A stretch of DNA of 64,000 nt from a bacterium CG_4_9_14_3_um_filter_65_15 (GTDB lineage: Bacteria; Krumholzibacteriota; Krumholzibacteriia; LZORAL124-64-63). Shown one piece after another: positions 15,538-24,610 of this stretch; positions within the stretch are counted from its first letter, which is position 1; each line of letters opens with the position of its first letter. The translations under genes were made by a program, and so were the position numbers. Where the stretch lies: positions 18,800 through 82,799 of the forward strand of contig PFVX01000014.1 in the NCBI GenBank assembly GCA_002790835.1, in the 5' to 3' direction. The notes under the pieces were generated by a model. That model was not told where the DNA came from. It worked only from the letters and a program-made list of their open reading frames with translations, and did not search any database.

Positions 15538-17098
15538 AGCGGCTCCCCCAGAAATGAGCCTCCATGCCTGGCTCGAGTTCCTTGAACAGGGGCGCAAGGT
15601 ATCCGAGAGCCAGCCGAGGCCGCTTGAACATCAGGGCCGCCATGGCGGGATCCTCTTCGGCCAGCCATTCCTGGCGCATCCATTCCAGATAATAGCCCCG
15701 ACTCTCCAGGAAGATCTCCCAGTCCCCGTCCACCTCCGGCAAGGGATAGACCAGCTCGTACCGATCGCCGGGAAAGGTGACCAGGGTCTTTGCTGGGTCC
15801 GTCAAGGCGGCCAGGGCCTCGGAATCGTCGAACCCGTCGCGCAAGATCGCCACCGGAGGAATCCGTCGGGGTTCGACCGGTTGTTCAAGGGCCGCCAGGG
15901 CGACATAATCCAGCCGCCAGTTGCCCTTGGTCAGCCGGAGACGCAAACGGACCGGGCCTTCAACCGCAGACGGCGGCAGGCGCAGCATGTGGACGTTGAC
16001 CGCCAGGGGACCGGTCTCGCCGACGGAGCCCACGGTGAGCCAGGTGCCGTCGCTTTGCGGGGCCTGCACCTCGATCCGGCCCAGCATATCGCCCATGGCG
16101 TTGCTGCCGGCGTCGGTTTCACACGATCCGGATACCCGGGCCAGGGACGGCGCGGCGGCCTCACCCAGATAGGCCAGGCCCTGGTAGAACAGGTACGTGC
16201 TCAACAGGGAGTGCCGCGAAGCCACGATCAGGCCGAGGGGTCCCGATGGCGGAGCGGAAAACTCGAGCTCCACCACTTCCTTCGCGCCCAGATAGAGGCT
16301 GTCGGCCAGGCTGGTGCGTTCATCCAGGTCGCAGGCGCTCAGCAATGCCGAGCAATCACCTTCCGGCCCCCTGCTGCGGTCTGCGGGCGTGATGTGCGAG
16401 GCCTCCCACCAGGTCCCGTCCTGGGCGGCCAGAACCCGCTTTCCCGCAGTTTGTGGCACCGCCAGCAGATCCACCCGCCGCACCACGTGGGTTTCCAGCG
16501 CCTCGTTGGTCATGGTCACCGTGACGTTCCCGCGGGCAGGGCCGGAAACAAACAGGGCGTCGAGGTCCGTCGCTTCCAGGCGCGGCGCCACGCTGGCGGA
16601 AAATCCTTCGGCCATCAGCCGGGGCTCACCCTGCTGGTCCGGCAGGTAAAAGGTGGGGCAGGAGCCGAAGCAGGCCTTCGGGTTCGTCAGGCAGTAGAGG
16701 CCGACCGCCGCGGAGACGATGGTCAGGACGGTCAGCCCGGCCGCCGCTCCGGACGTCTGGACCTCGTTCGATTCGAGGATGGAAACCGAATCCATCCCCA
16801 CGGTGAACATCCCGGTGGCGACCTCGACACGCCGGAAGTCCAGGTGAGAGCCTCTCCCGCTGATGGTGTTGCGTTCCTCATCGATCGTCCATTGGCTGAG
16901 GGTGTAGAGCCCGCCGTCCGGCATGTGGATCTTGAGCCAGGGGGACTTTCCGTCCATGCCTGCCAGCTGGCGGAGGTCTTGAGGATCGTGAAAAGATTTT
17001 TTGACGGTGTGGAGAGAACAGCTCCCGCAGAGCCAAATGCCCAAACCAAGCAGGCAAACGAGGAATTTTGTTCGACAGAATTGAAAATTCAATTCCAC
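15527..17098 (-). CDS. Large lipoprotein of unknown function
   Basis: The 523-residue protein has a signal ending CGSC. Near residues 118-137 a short hydrophobic, Ala/Val-rich segment is followed by two Cys-containing stretches (NPKACFGSCPTFY), possibly a disulfide. The rest is beta-rich; middle phrases such as VTVTMTNEALETHVV and DGTWLTVGSVGETGPL resemble carbohydrate-binding-like beta sandwiches, but no family can be named with confidence. It is the first gene of a two-gene unit divergent from the cytochrome conduit. Confidence 0.55.
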   Translation of the reverse strand: MELNFQFCRTKFLVCLLGLGIWLCGSCSLHTVKKSFHDPQDLRQLAGMDGKSPWLKIHMPDGGLYTLSQWTIDEERNTISGRGSHLDFRRVEVATGMFTVGMDSVSILESNEVQTSGAAAGLTVLTIVSAAVGLYCLTNPKACFGSCPTFYLPDQQGEPRLMAEGFSASVAPRLEATDLDALFVSGPARGNVTVTMTNEALETHVVRRVDLLAVPQTAGKRVLAAQDGTWWEASHITPADRSRGPEGDCSALLSACDLDERTSLADSLYLGAKEVVELEFSAPPSGPLGLIVASRHSLLSTYLFYQGLAYLGEAAAPSLARVSGSCETDAGSNAMGDMLGRIEVQAPQSDGTWLTVGSVGETGPLAVNVHMLRLPPSAVEGPVRLRLRLTKGNWRLDYVALAALEQPVEPRRIPPVAILRDGFDDSEALAALTDPAKTLVTFPGDRYELVYPLPEVDGDWEIFLESRGYYLEWMRQEWLAEEDPAMAALMFKRPRLALGYLAPLFKELEPGMEAHFWGSRYAP

Positions 17099-17494
17099 CC
17101 CCTCGTCATCACCCTACGAGATCCATCGATCCCGTTGCAAGGCGGAAATCAACCGGGCAAACCAGGTTGAGATTTCGCCGTGCCCAGGGACGGAATTCGA
17201 TATGTTATTGTGTTGACACATTTTCCCGCTCTACCGGTAGGAATTGTACCACATGTCGGCATCAAGGATATCCGGCGGGAAATACCAACCTGAAAAATAA
17301 ATACAAAGTCATTTAGATACAACAAGTTACAAAACTTAAATCGGACATTTTTTGTGTTGATAAAAAATTATCACAAGGATCGATTATTGCTTTACAGATC
17401 TCCGAGCAGCCCGATAGCTTATCACAGGTTTGTCATAGTTGACCCCAACAAGGCGGTTGGAAACTTGCGTTACAGATGCCCGAATTCGCGTCGG
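17099..17494. promoter_or_regulatory. AT-rich divergent promoter region before the cytochrome conduit
   Basis: This 396-base gap is clearly more AT-rich than its surroundings from about 17200. A possible -35 (TTGACA) is at 17213-17218, without a convincing -10 at standard spacing. An open frame extends upstream of the cytochrome from a GTG at 17354, but it lacks signal-peptide character until 17495. No RNA gene or repeat was recognised. Confidence 0.5.
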
Positions 17495-18427
17495 ATGACG
17501 GGGAGTCTGGCCATTGGTGGAGCCCTCCTGATCATGATCTGGCCGATGGTCGCCGCCGCGGCCACCGCGGACGGCGGGAGGCCCGACACTCAGGCCTGCC
17601 TGGATTGCCATGAAGACAGGGCCACCTCCCTGACCGGCGGACCCCATGCCGTCCTGCAGGACGGAAATCTGACCGATGTCGCCTGCGGCTCCTGCCACGC
17701 CGGCACTGCGGCCCACTGGGAGGATGACCCCGAAGCCTACCCGCGTGTGAATCCGGCGGCGGAAAACGCCGAAGGAACCGCGGCAATCTGCATAGGTTGC
17801 CACCAGGAACCCCATGTCTACAGCCAGGCCAAGACCGGCCCCCACGCCGTCGCGGGGACGTCCTGCCTGGACTGCCACAGCGTCCACGGCTCCCAGGCGG
17901 ACCACCTGCTCAAGGCGGCCCAACCGGAGCTGTGCTACACCTGCCACGAGCAAGTGCGCGGGGAAATCGCCCAGCCGTACCGCCATCCGGTCGGCGAGAA
18001 CGAATTCATGCAGTGCTCGAGTTGCCACCTGGGCTCCGAGGGCAATCCCGACGTCGGCTCCTACCGGGGGCTCAACACCATGTGCCTGAAGTGCCACGCC
18101 GAGTTCCAGGGGCCCTTCCCCTACGAACACCAGGCGACCGTGGATTACGGGACCGAGGGCGGCGGATGCGTCGCCTGCCACAGCCCGCACGGTTCGGTCA
18201 ATCCGCAGTTGCTGAAGCAGCCCTACGAGGCCCCGCTCTTCCCGGCCTGCACGCAATGCCACTCGGTGGCTCTTCACAACAACAACAGCAACCACGGCAA
18301 CGAATGGAAAGGCGTCTCCTGCACGGAGTGCCACGTGGACGTCCACGGCTCCTACACCAACAAGAACTTCCTGTCGACCGCTCTGGAGGCCCAGGGGTGC
18401 TTCGCGGCCGGCTGCCATTCCCGATAG
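17495..18427 (+). CDS. Periplasmic decahaem (possibly undecahaem) cytochrome, MtrA-like
   Basis: The ATG at 17495 gives a signal peptide ending AAAATA; a TTG at 17465 is an alternative. The 310-residue protein has ten CxxCH sites spread along the chain plus a terminal CFAAGCH, a CX4CH that could hold an eleventh haem. Repeated phrases such as CLDCHSVHGS and CVACHSPHGS resemble the MtrA/DmsE family of periplasmic decahaem cytochromes that plug an outer-membrane barrel. The next gene encodes that barrel, 12 bases on. Role: carrying periplasmic electrons into the barrel. Confidence 0.82.
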   Translation: MTGSLAIGGALLIMIWPMVAAAATADGGRPDTQACLDCHEDRATSLTGGPHAVLQDGNLTDVACGSCHAGTAAHWEDDPEAYPRVNPAAENAEGTAAICIGCHQEPHVYSQAKTGPHAVAGTSCLDCHSVHGSQADHLLKAAQPELCYTCHEQVRGEIAQPYRHPVGENEFMQCSSCHLGSEGNPDVGSYRGLNTMCLKCHAEFQGPFPYEHQATVDYGTEGGGCVACHSPHGSVNPQLLKQPYEAPLFPACTQCHSVALHNNNSNHGNEWKGVSCTECHVDVHGSYTNKNFLSTALEAQGCFAAGCHSR

Positions 18428-18439
18428 GAGGGTTACGCC

Positions 18440-20032
18440 ATGCGTTGGAAAATCAAAACCCTCGGGATGACGCTGCTGCTGGTCGTTGGTCCGCTGGCTT
18501 CCGCCTGGGCGGGAAGCTTGAACGGCACCGTCAAGGTCGGGGGCATCTTCAAGGATGAAACCGCCGGCGACCTGAGCGTCATGCCCGAGACCTTCAACAT
18601 CTACGAAGGTTTCACCATCTCCGGCATCGACCTGAACGGAACCGTGGGTCGCCGCGGCTACTACCGGTTGGATGTCCGCGAGGTGAACCAGGAGAGTGCC
18701 CGCGGGATCTTCTCCTTCCGGGTTCCGAGCCGGTTCAACATGTTCATGCGCTACGACCGCCACCGTCAGCTCTTCGACCCCGCCGGCCAGGTCGAAAGCG
18801 TGCGCAAGAACCTGCGCGGCGGTTTCGTGCTGACACCTTCTGCGGACCTGAAGATCAGCGCGAACATCGGCAACCAGAAGAAGACGGGCAGCCGTATGTC
18901 CTACCTGCCCAATGAACCGGGCTTCCTGGGAAGCGGCTACGACAACAACCTGACCACCGGCCGCGTGGAGATCGCCGGGAACCGGGGGGGACGTTCGCTG
19001 GCCGCAGCCTACGACTTCTCCACCTTCTCGGACGACAACCTGGCCGCGGCCGACCGCAGCGGCGGGGTCTTCTCGGTGCGGCTCAACGGCCCCTGCTACC
19101 TGCTCCCGGATGTCGTGTCCCACCTGGTGCGGGCGTCCTACGGCAAGCAGAAGTTGACGGCCGTGGGCACGGATTACGAACTGGGCACCTTCCAGTACCT
19201 GGGCGTGGTCAAGCCCGCTCCCCAATGGCGGCTCAAGTACGGGTTCAACGCCACGACCGTTGACGACAAGTCCACGGACTACAAGACCGACGAGGTGCGC
19301 AACGACTTCGACGCGGTGTGGTATGGCCCCCAGGGCAGTGTCAACGCCGGGTACGGCCGCGTGATCCACGACAGCTGGCAGGTGACCACCGCCAACGTCT
19401 GGCGCCTGGGCGGCACCTGGAGGATCCAGGATAACGCCAAGGTGCGCGTGGGCTACGACTCGAACCGGAAGACCGACGAGGAGCAAACCACCCTGCTGAA
19501 GGACATGGAAGCCAGTCGGTTCAGCGCCGACCTGGAGATCGAGGCCACGGACGAGCTGAGCTTCGGCGGCGGCTACATGGACCGCCAGCGCAGTTTCCCG
19601 CTCGTCGGTGTCGAGACCACCGGCAAGCGGTACCGTGCCTTCAGCCGCCTCGAACTGTCCGGCTGGGGCTCGCTGAACGTCGACTACATCTACTCCGACG
19701 ACGACTACACGGATTTCGACGGCAACGACGACGGCGGCGAGACCACCTGGACGCATTTCCGCGCCGACAACAGCACTGTCACCGGCCGGGTCGACGTCGA
19801 CACCATCCGGAATCTCAAGCTTTCGTTCGGGGCGACCTATCTCGATATCGGCAAGGATCTCGACATCGAGAAGTCCATCCTGTCCTTCGCGGGCCATTAC
19901 GACATCGGCAAGGATTACTTCTTCGAGGCCAAATACAACGTTTTCAACTACGACGACTACATCCTTCTGGACCGCTACTACACGGCGAACGTCGTGTGGG
20001 TGAACTTCGGATACAGACTGTCGGTTGACTAG
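18440..20032 (+). CDS. Outer-membrane beta-barrel of a porin-cytochrome conduit, MtrB/PioB-like
   Basis: The 530-residue protein has a strong AGGAGGG ribosome site and a signal peptide ending AWAG. Alternating polar and hydrophobic residues in repeated strands (for example YYRLDVREVN and FNMFMRYDRH) are typical of large barrels that sheath decahaem cytochromes. It sits between a periplasmic decahaem cytochrome and a haem lipoprotein, the defining gene order of porin-cytochrome conduits. The C-terminus lacks a final Phe. Two N-terminal Cys as seen in MtrB are absent. Barrel assignment is strong, exact family less so. Confidence 0.78.
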   Translation: MRWKIKTLGMTLLLVVGPLASAWAGSLNGTVKVGGIFKDETAGDLSVMPETFNIYEGFTISGIDLNGTVGRRGYYRLDVREVNQESARGIFSFRVPSRFNMFMRYDRHRQLFDPAGQVESVRKNLRGGFVLTPSADLKISANIGNQKKTGSRMSYLPNEPGFLGSGYDNNLTTGRVEIAGNRGGRSLAAAYDFSTFSDDNLAAADRSGGVFSVRLNGPCYLLPDVVSHLVRASYGKQKLTAVGTDYELGTFQYLGVVKPAPQWRLKYGFNATTVDDKSTDYKTDEVRNDFDAVWYGPQGSVNAGYGRVIHDSWQVTTANVWRLGGTWRIQDNAKVRVGYDSNRKTDEEQTTLLKDMEASRFSADLEIEATDELSFGGGYMDRQRSFPLVGVETTGKRYRAFSRLELSGWGSLNVDYIYSDDDYTDFDGNDDGGETTWTHFRADNSTVTGRVDVDTIRNLKLSFGATYLDIGKDLDIEKSILSFAGHYDIGKDYFFEAKYNVFNYDDYILLDRYYTANVVWVNFGYRLSVD

Positions 20033-20068
20033 GACGGGATGAAAGATCCCACAAGGAGGAGAAGAAAA

Positions 20069-21061
20069 ATGTCCAAGACTCTGAAGACCCTGATGCTCGT
20101 GTTCGGCCTGCTGGTCCTGATCGGGCTGGGAGCCTGCAGCCGTGACGTCACCACCGTGCTCGATCCCGGCGCCTCGCTCTGCTTCAACTGCCACAGCGAC
20201 CAGGACACCTACCTGATCGACAAGCAGATGGAGTGGGCCTACTCCAGCCACGGAATCGGCAACTACGTCGCTTACGCCGGCGGCCGCAGCGGCTGCTCCG
20301 GCTGTCACTCGGGTGCGGGCTTCGAGGCTCGCCTGGCCGGCGAGACCGAGGTGCCTTACGCCACCCCGATCCGCTGCTTCAGCTGCCACGCTCCGCACAG
20401 CAACGCCAACTTCAACCTGCGCGTGACCGAGCCCCAGCCCCTGGCCAGCGGCTACACCATGGACCTGGGCGTCAGCAACCTCTGCACGGCTTGCCACGTT
20501 GGCCGCACCTCCGTGGACGACGCGGTTCCCCACGACGCCACTGAGGCCTCGGTCACCAGCACGCACTGGGGCGCCCACCACGGGCCGCAGGGCGACCTCT
20601 TCATGGGCCAGAACGGCTACGAATACGACGGCGTCACCTACCGCCGCGCCGTGCCCCCGGCCCACAACACCGACGAGTCCCGTTGCTTCGGCTGCCACGG
20701 CAACGACAACCCCGCGATCGACCTGGGCGGGCACTCCTTTATCCAGGATAACGGCGCCGATGAAGACAACCTCAACGTGGCCAGCTGCAACCGCTGCCAC
20801 AGCGACCTGGAAGACTTCGACGTCAACGACGTCCAGACCGAGGTCGAGGACATGATGGCCGAACTCCAGGGCCTGCTGATCGGCATGGGTCTGCTCGATT
20901 CCGAAGGCGGCCTCATCAAGGACGTCACGGGCACCCCCGACGAGATCGGCGCCGTCTGGAACTACATCCTGGTCGAAGAGGACCGCAGCGCGGGCGTGCA
21001 CAACCCCGATTACATTCGCGACCTGCTTCAGGGCTCTCTCGACTATCTGAACAGCAAGTAA
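20069..21061 (+). CDS. Hexahaem cytochrome lipoprotein, probable cell-surface terminus of the conduit
   Basis: The start at 20069 has AAGGAGG upstream; an in-frame ATG at 20039 does not. The 330-residue protein has a lipoprotein signal ending GLGAC (Cys23) and six CxxCH sites (CFNCH, CSGCH, CFSCH, CTACH, CFGCH, CNRCH). Between haems four and five lies a His-rich stretch (THWGAHHGPQGD) that can supply distal ligands. The C-terminal 80 residues are acidic and haem-free. It is the last gene of the conduit operon and probably faces outward, as MtrC or OmcB do, though it is much smaller than those. Confidence 0.78.
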   Translation: MSKTLKTLMLVFGLLVLIGLGACSRDVTTVLDPGASLCFNCHSDQDTYLIDKQMEWAYSSHGIGNYVAYAGGRSGCSGCHSGAGFEARLAGETEVPYATPIRCFSCHAPHSNANFNLRVTEPQPLASGYTMDLGVSNLCTACHVGRTSVDDAVPHDATEASVTSTHWGAHHGPQGDLFMGQNGYEYDGVTYRRAVPPAHNTDESRCFGCHGNDNPAIDLGGHSFIQDNGADEDNLNVASCNRCHSDLEDFDVNDVQTEVEDMMAELQGLLIGMGLLDSEGGLIKDVTGTPDEIGAVWNYILVEEDRSAGVHNPDYIRDLLQGSLDYLNSK

Positions 21062-21087
21062 CGTCGATCCCAGAGGGGGTCACGAAG

Positions 21088-21122
21088 GCGGGCGGAACTC
21101 CGGTTCCGCCCGCCGCTTTTTT
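21088..21122 (+). terminator. Rho-independent terminator of the conduit operon
   Basis: GCGGGCGGAAC pairs with its complement (21103-21113) around the loop TCCG, followed by six T residues. This is a strong intrinsic terminator 27 bases after the last cytochrome gene. Confidence 0.92.
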
Positions 21123-21244
21123 GCCCCTGGGTCCAGCGAAAATTTACTGCCTCCAAACCAAATCCTCGCTTTTCCCCCACCCACAACTCCTAGTATAGTG
21201 CCTGGCATTCGCCCCCTACATTTTGTGCGAACAGGAGGTTCCCG

Positions 21245-24200
21245 ATGTTCTCGCCACGTTCCCGGATCCTGCTTCTCATCCTGACCGCGGCCCTGATGCT
21301 GGCCGGCGGCTGTTCCCAACAAACCGACGTGACTCGGCCCGCGGCCGACGTCCCCTTCTCGCCCGACAAGGCCGCGCCCGCCGGCTACTACGACACGGTG
21401 GATGCCTCCACCCCGGCGGCCCTGCGCTCCTCGTTGCACATTATCATCGGCGATGGAGCGAAAATCCCCTACACTTCGACCTCCACCGACACCTGGGACG
21501 TGCAGGAGAGCGCCTGCGAGGACCCCAACAACACGGGCCGGGTCCTGGACATCTATCTCAACGCGATCTATCCCAAATACGGTGGAGGGAACACGGACTA
21601 CAACCGGGAACACAGCTGGCCCAAGAGCTACGGCTTCCCCAACGACGGATCGACCAACTACCCCTACACCGACTGCCATCACCTGTTCATCTGCAACGAC
21701 AGCTACAACTCGTCCCGCAATAACAAGCCCTACGGCACCGCCGGCGCCTCGGGCACCGAAAAGACCACCCTGGCCTACAACGGCGTGGGCGGCGGCAGCG
21801 GAACCTATCCCGGCTGGTCGAACTGGGACGACCCCACCTACTGGGAGACCTGGTGGGACCGCCGCGGCGATGTGGCCCGCGCCCTGCTGTACATGGACGT
21901 GCGGTATGAAGGCGGCGTCCACCCCGGCACCAGCAACGCCGAACCCGACCTGATCCTCACCGACAACCTGACCCTGATCCAGAATTCCAACACGGGTGCC
22001 AACGAGTCGGTGGCCTACATGGGTCTGCTGAGCGTCCTGCTCCAGTGGAGCCAGGATGACCCGGTGGACGCCAAGGAAATGCTCCACAACGACGTGGTCT
22101 ATTCCTATCAGGGCAATCGCAACCCCTTCATCGACCACCCCGAATGGATCGACTGCGTCTTCGGCGGAACCTGCGGTGGCGGCGGCGGAGACACCACACC
22201 CCCCGCGGCTCCCACGGGCCTGATCGCCACCGGCGGCAGCGGCAGCGTGGGCCTGGATTGGGCGGATAACGGCGAGAGCGATCTCGCCGGCTACACCGTC
22301 TATCGCTCCACCAGCAGCGGCGGACCCTACAACGCGGTCACCGGCGCCCTGCTGGGCACCAGCGCCTACACCGAAACCGGGGTCACCGCCGGAACGACCT
22401 ACTACTACGTGGTGACCGCCAGCGACAACTCCGCCAACGAATCGGGCCTCAGCGCCGAGGCGTCGGCCACCCCCACCGGTGGCGGCGGGGGCGGCGGTCC
22501 GTCCACGGCCTGGATCAACGAATTCCACTACGACAACAGCAGCACCGACACCGGTGAGTCCGTGGAGATCGCCGGCACCGCGGGCCTGGACCTGGCCGGC
22601 TGGGCCGTGTACGGCTACAACGGCAACGGCGGCACGGTCTACAGCACGGTGAACCTCTCCGGCGTGCTGCCCGACCAGCAATCCGGCTTCGGCACCCTCG
22701 CCTTCGCCATGAGCGGCATGCAGAACGGCAGCCCCGACGGCCTGGCTCTGGTGGACGACACCGCCGCGGTCGTGCTGTTCATCAGCTACGAGGGCACGAT
22801 GTCCGCCACCGACGGCCCGGCCTCGGGCATGACCTCGACCGATGTGGGCGTGTCCGAGACGACATCCACTCCGGTGGGCTACTCCCTGCAGCTGGCGGGT
22901 AGCGGCACCGCGTACGTCGACTTCAGTTGGCAGGCGCCCCAGGCGGCCACGTCCGGCGCGGTGAATTCCGGCCAGAGCTTCACCGGCGGCCCGGTGAATC
23001 AGGCTCCCACTGCGGCGGCGAACGGCCCCTACTCGGGCGAGAAGGATGTGGCGGTGAGCTTCAGTTCCGCCGGGTCCAACGATCCCGACGGCACCATCGT
23101 GTCCTACGCCTGGGACTTCGGCGACGGGGGCAGCAGCACCGCCGCCAACCCCAGCCACACCTACGCGGCGACCGGCACCTTCACCGTCACCCTGACGGTG
23201 ACCGACGACGGGAGCGCCACGGATGCCGATCCCACCACCGCGACCATCGTCGACACCACGGCTCCGGCCGCGCCCACGGGCCTGACCGCAACCGCGGGTG
23301 ACGGCAGCGTCGGCCTCGGCTGGACGGGCAATGGCGAGAGTGACCTGGCCGGCTACACCGTGAGTCGCGCCACGACCAGCGGCGGCCCCTACACCGCTCT
23401 CAACGGAACCCTGCTGACGTCGAACAGCTACACCGACGGCACCGTCGTCAACGGCACGACCTACTATTACGTGGTCACCGCCAGCGACGGCGCGGGCAAT
23501 GAGTCGGCCGCCGGCACGGAAGCGTCGGCGACCCCGGCCTCCGCCGGAGGCGGCGGGGGCGGCGCGAGCGTCTGGATCAACGAACTGCACTATGACAACG
23601 ACGGCACCGACACCGGGGAATCCTTCGAGATCGCCGGCACCGCCGGAACCGATCTGAGCGGATGGAGCGTCGCGGCCTACAACGGCAACGGCGGCACGGT
23701 GTACAGCACGGTGAACCTGTCGGGCGTCCTGGCCGACGACATGGGCGGATTCGGCGTCCTGTCCTTCGCCCTGAGCGGTATGCAGAACGGCAGCCCCGAC
23801 GGCTTGGCTCTGGTCGACGGCACCGGCACGGTGGTGATGTTCCTCAGCTACGAGGGCGTGATCGTCGCCACCGACGGCCCCGCCGTCGGCACCACCTCGA
23901 AGGACATCGGGGTCAGCGAATCCTCGACCTCGCCCGTCGGATACAGCCTGCAGTTGGCCGGCACGGGGTCGGTCTACGGGGACTTCGCCTGGCAGGCCTC
24001 GGCGGCGGCCACATCCGGCGCCGTCAACACCGGCCAGACCCTCGGTGACGGCAGCACCGGCGGCGGCGGCGGATCCTGGTCCGTCATCACCTTCGACGAT
24101 TTCGAATCCGGCATGGGCAACTACTTCGACGGCGGCGGGGACATGTCCCGGTACACCGGCGGCACCTACGCCCATCAGGGCAACGCGGCCGCCGACATCC

Positions 24201-24538
24201 AGGACAACAGCGGCACACGGTCGTCCTTCTCTCACACCTCGGGTTACGACGTGTCCGGATTCACCGACCTGGAAGTCGAGTTCTGGTACGAGGGCGTGAG
24301 CATGGAGAGCGGCGAGGACTTCTTCGTCCAGTACTGGGACGGTTCGACGTGGCAGACCGTGGCCACCTTCGCCAGCGGCACGGATTTCAGCAACGGGAGC
24401 TTCGTGAACCAGGTGGTCGCGATCCCGGCCGGGTCCTACGCCTATCCCACCGATGCCAAGCTGCGCTTCATGTGCGACGCCAGCAACAACGGCGACGACG
24501 TTTACATCGACGAGATCGAGTTCCGCGGCTTCAACTAG
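21245..24538 (+). CDS. Lipoprotein endonuclease I fused to FN3, lamin-tail, PKD and C-terminal modules
   Basis: The 1097-residue protein has a lipoprotein signal ending LAGGC. Residues about 45-310 form an endonuclease I (EndA/NucM) domain with the catalytic phrase YNREHSWPKS and a following DCHHLFICN. Then come FN3, a lamin-tail-like domain (starting TAWINEFHYDN), a PKD domain (YAWDFGDGG), a second FN3, a second lamin-tail-like domain (starting SVWINELHYDN) and a C-terminal jelly-roll-like domain (FDDFESGMGNYF). Gly-rich linkers separate them. It should degrade extracellular DNA for nutrients while tethered or shed from the surface. A TAGTATAGT string at 21192-21200 may be its -10 region. 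Confidence 0.82.
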   Translation: MFSPRSRILLLILTAALMLAGGCSQQTDVTRPAADVPFSPDKAAPAGYYDTVDASTPAALRSSLHIIIGDGAKIPYTSTSTDTWDVQESACEDPNNTGRVLDIYLNAIYPKYGGGNTDYNREHSWPKSYGFPNDGSTNYPYTDCHHLFICNDSYNSSRNNKPYGTAGASGTEKTTLAYNGVGGGSGTYPGWSNWDDPTYWETWWDRRGDVARALLYMDVRYEGGVHPGTSNAEPDLILTDNLTLIQNSNTGANESVAYMGLLSVLLQWSQDDPVDAKEMLHNDVVYSYQGNRNPFIDHPEWIDCVFGGTCGGGGGDTTPPAAPTGLIATGGSGSVGLDWADNGESDLAGYTVYRSTSSGGPYNAVTGALLGTSAYTETGVTAGTTYYYVVTASDNSANESGLSAEASATPTGGGGGGGPSTAWINEFHYDNSSTDTGESVEIAGTAGLDLAGWAVYGYNGNGGTVYSTVNLSGVLPDQQSGFGTLAFAMSGMQNGSPDGLALVDDTAAVVLFISYEGTMSATDGPASGMTSTDVGVSETTSTPVGYSLQLAGSGTAYVDFSWQAPQAATSGAVNSGQSFTGGPVNQAPTAAANGPYSGEKDVAVSFSSAGSNDPDGTIVSYAWDFGDGGSSTAANPSHTYAATGTFTVTLTVTDDGSATDADPTTATIVDTTAPAAPTGLTATAGDGSVGLGWTGNGESDLAGYTVSRATTSGGPYTALNGTLLTSNSYTDGTVVNGTTYYYVVTASDGAGNESAAGTEASATPASAGGGGGGASVWINELHYDNDGTDTGESFEIAGTAGTDLSGWSVAAYNGNGGTVYSTVNLSGVLADDMGGFGVLSFALSGMQNGSPDGLALVDGTGTVVMFLSYEGVIVATDGPAVGTTSKDIGVSESSTSPVGYSLQLAGTGSVYGDFAWQASAAATSGAVNTGQTLGDGSTGGGGGSWSVITFDDFESGMGNYFDGGGDMSRYTGGTYAHQGNAAADIQDNSGTRSSFSHTSGYDVSGFTDLEVEFWYEGVSMESGEDFFVQYWDGSTWQTVATFASGTDFSNGSFVNQVVAIPAGSYAYPTDAKLRFMCDASNNGDDVYIDEIEFRGFN
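22190..24040 (+). repeat. Tandem FN3/lamin-tail module duplication within the nuclease gene
   Basis: About 790 bases starting near 22190 recur near 23250, encoding the same FN3 plus lamin-tail pair; both copies contain NGNGGTVYSTVNLSGVL and GMQNGSPDGLALVD. A PKD domain separates the copies. The close similarity at DNA level points to a recent internal duplication. Boundaries are approximate. Confidence 0.8.
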
Positions 24539-24557
24539 ACCGCGACCTCATCACGAC

Positions 24558-24587
24558 AAAGGGGCCTCCCGCCGGGAGGCCCCTTTT
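24558..24587. terminator. Bidirectional terminator between nuclease and amt
   Basis: AAAGGGGCCTCCC (24558-24570) pairs with GGGAGGCCCCTTT around a GCC loop, with A residues before and T residues after. It serves both converging genes. Confidence 0.92.
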
Positions 24588-24610
24588 CCATTCCTGCAAG
24601 ATATGTCCGA

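Noticed and set aside
17384..24235. Very long open frames on the minus strand opposite the cytochrome conduit and the nuclease gene
   Set aside because: They are rich in Gly, Val, Ala and Arg with no domains or signal peptides, and mirror well-supported plus-strand genes. This is a codon-bias shadow in GC-rich DNA.
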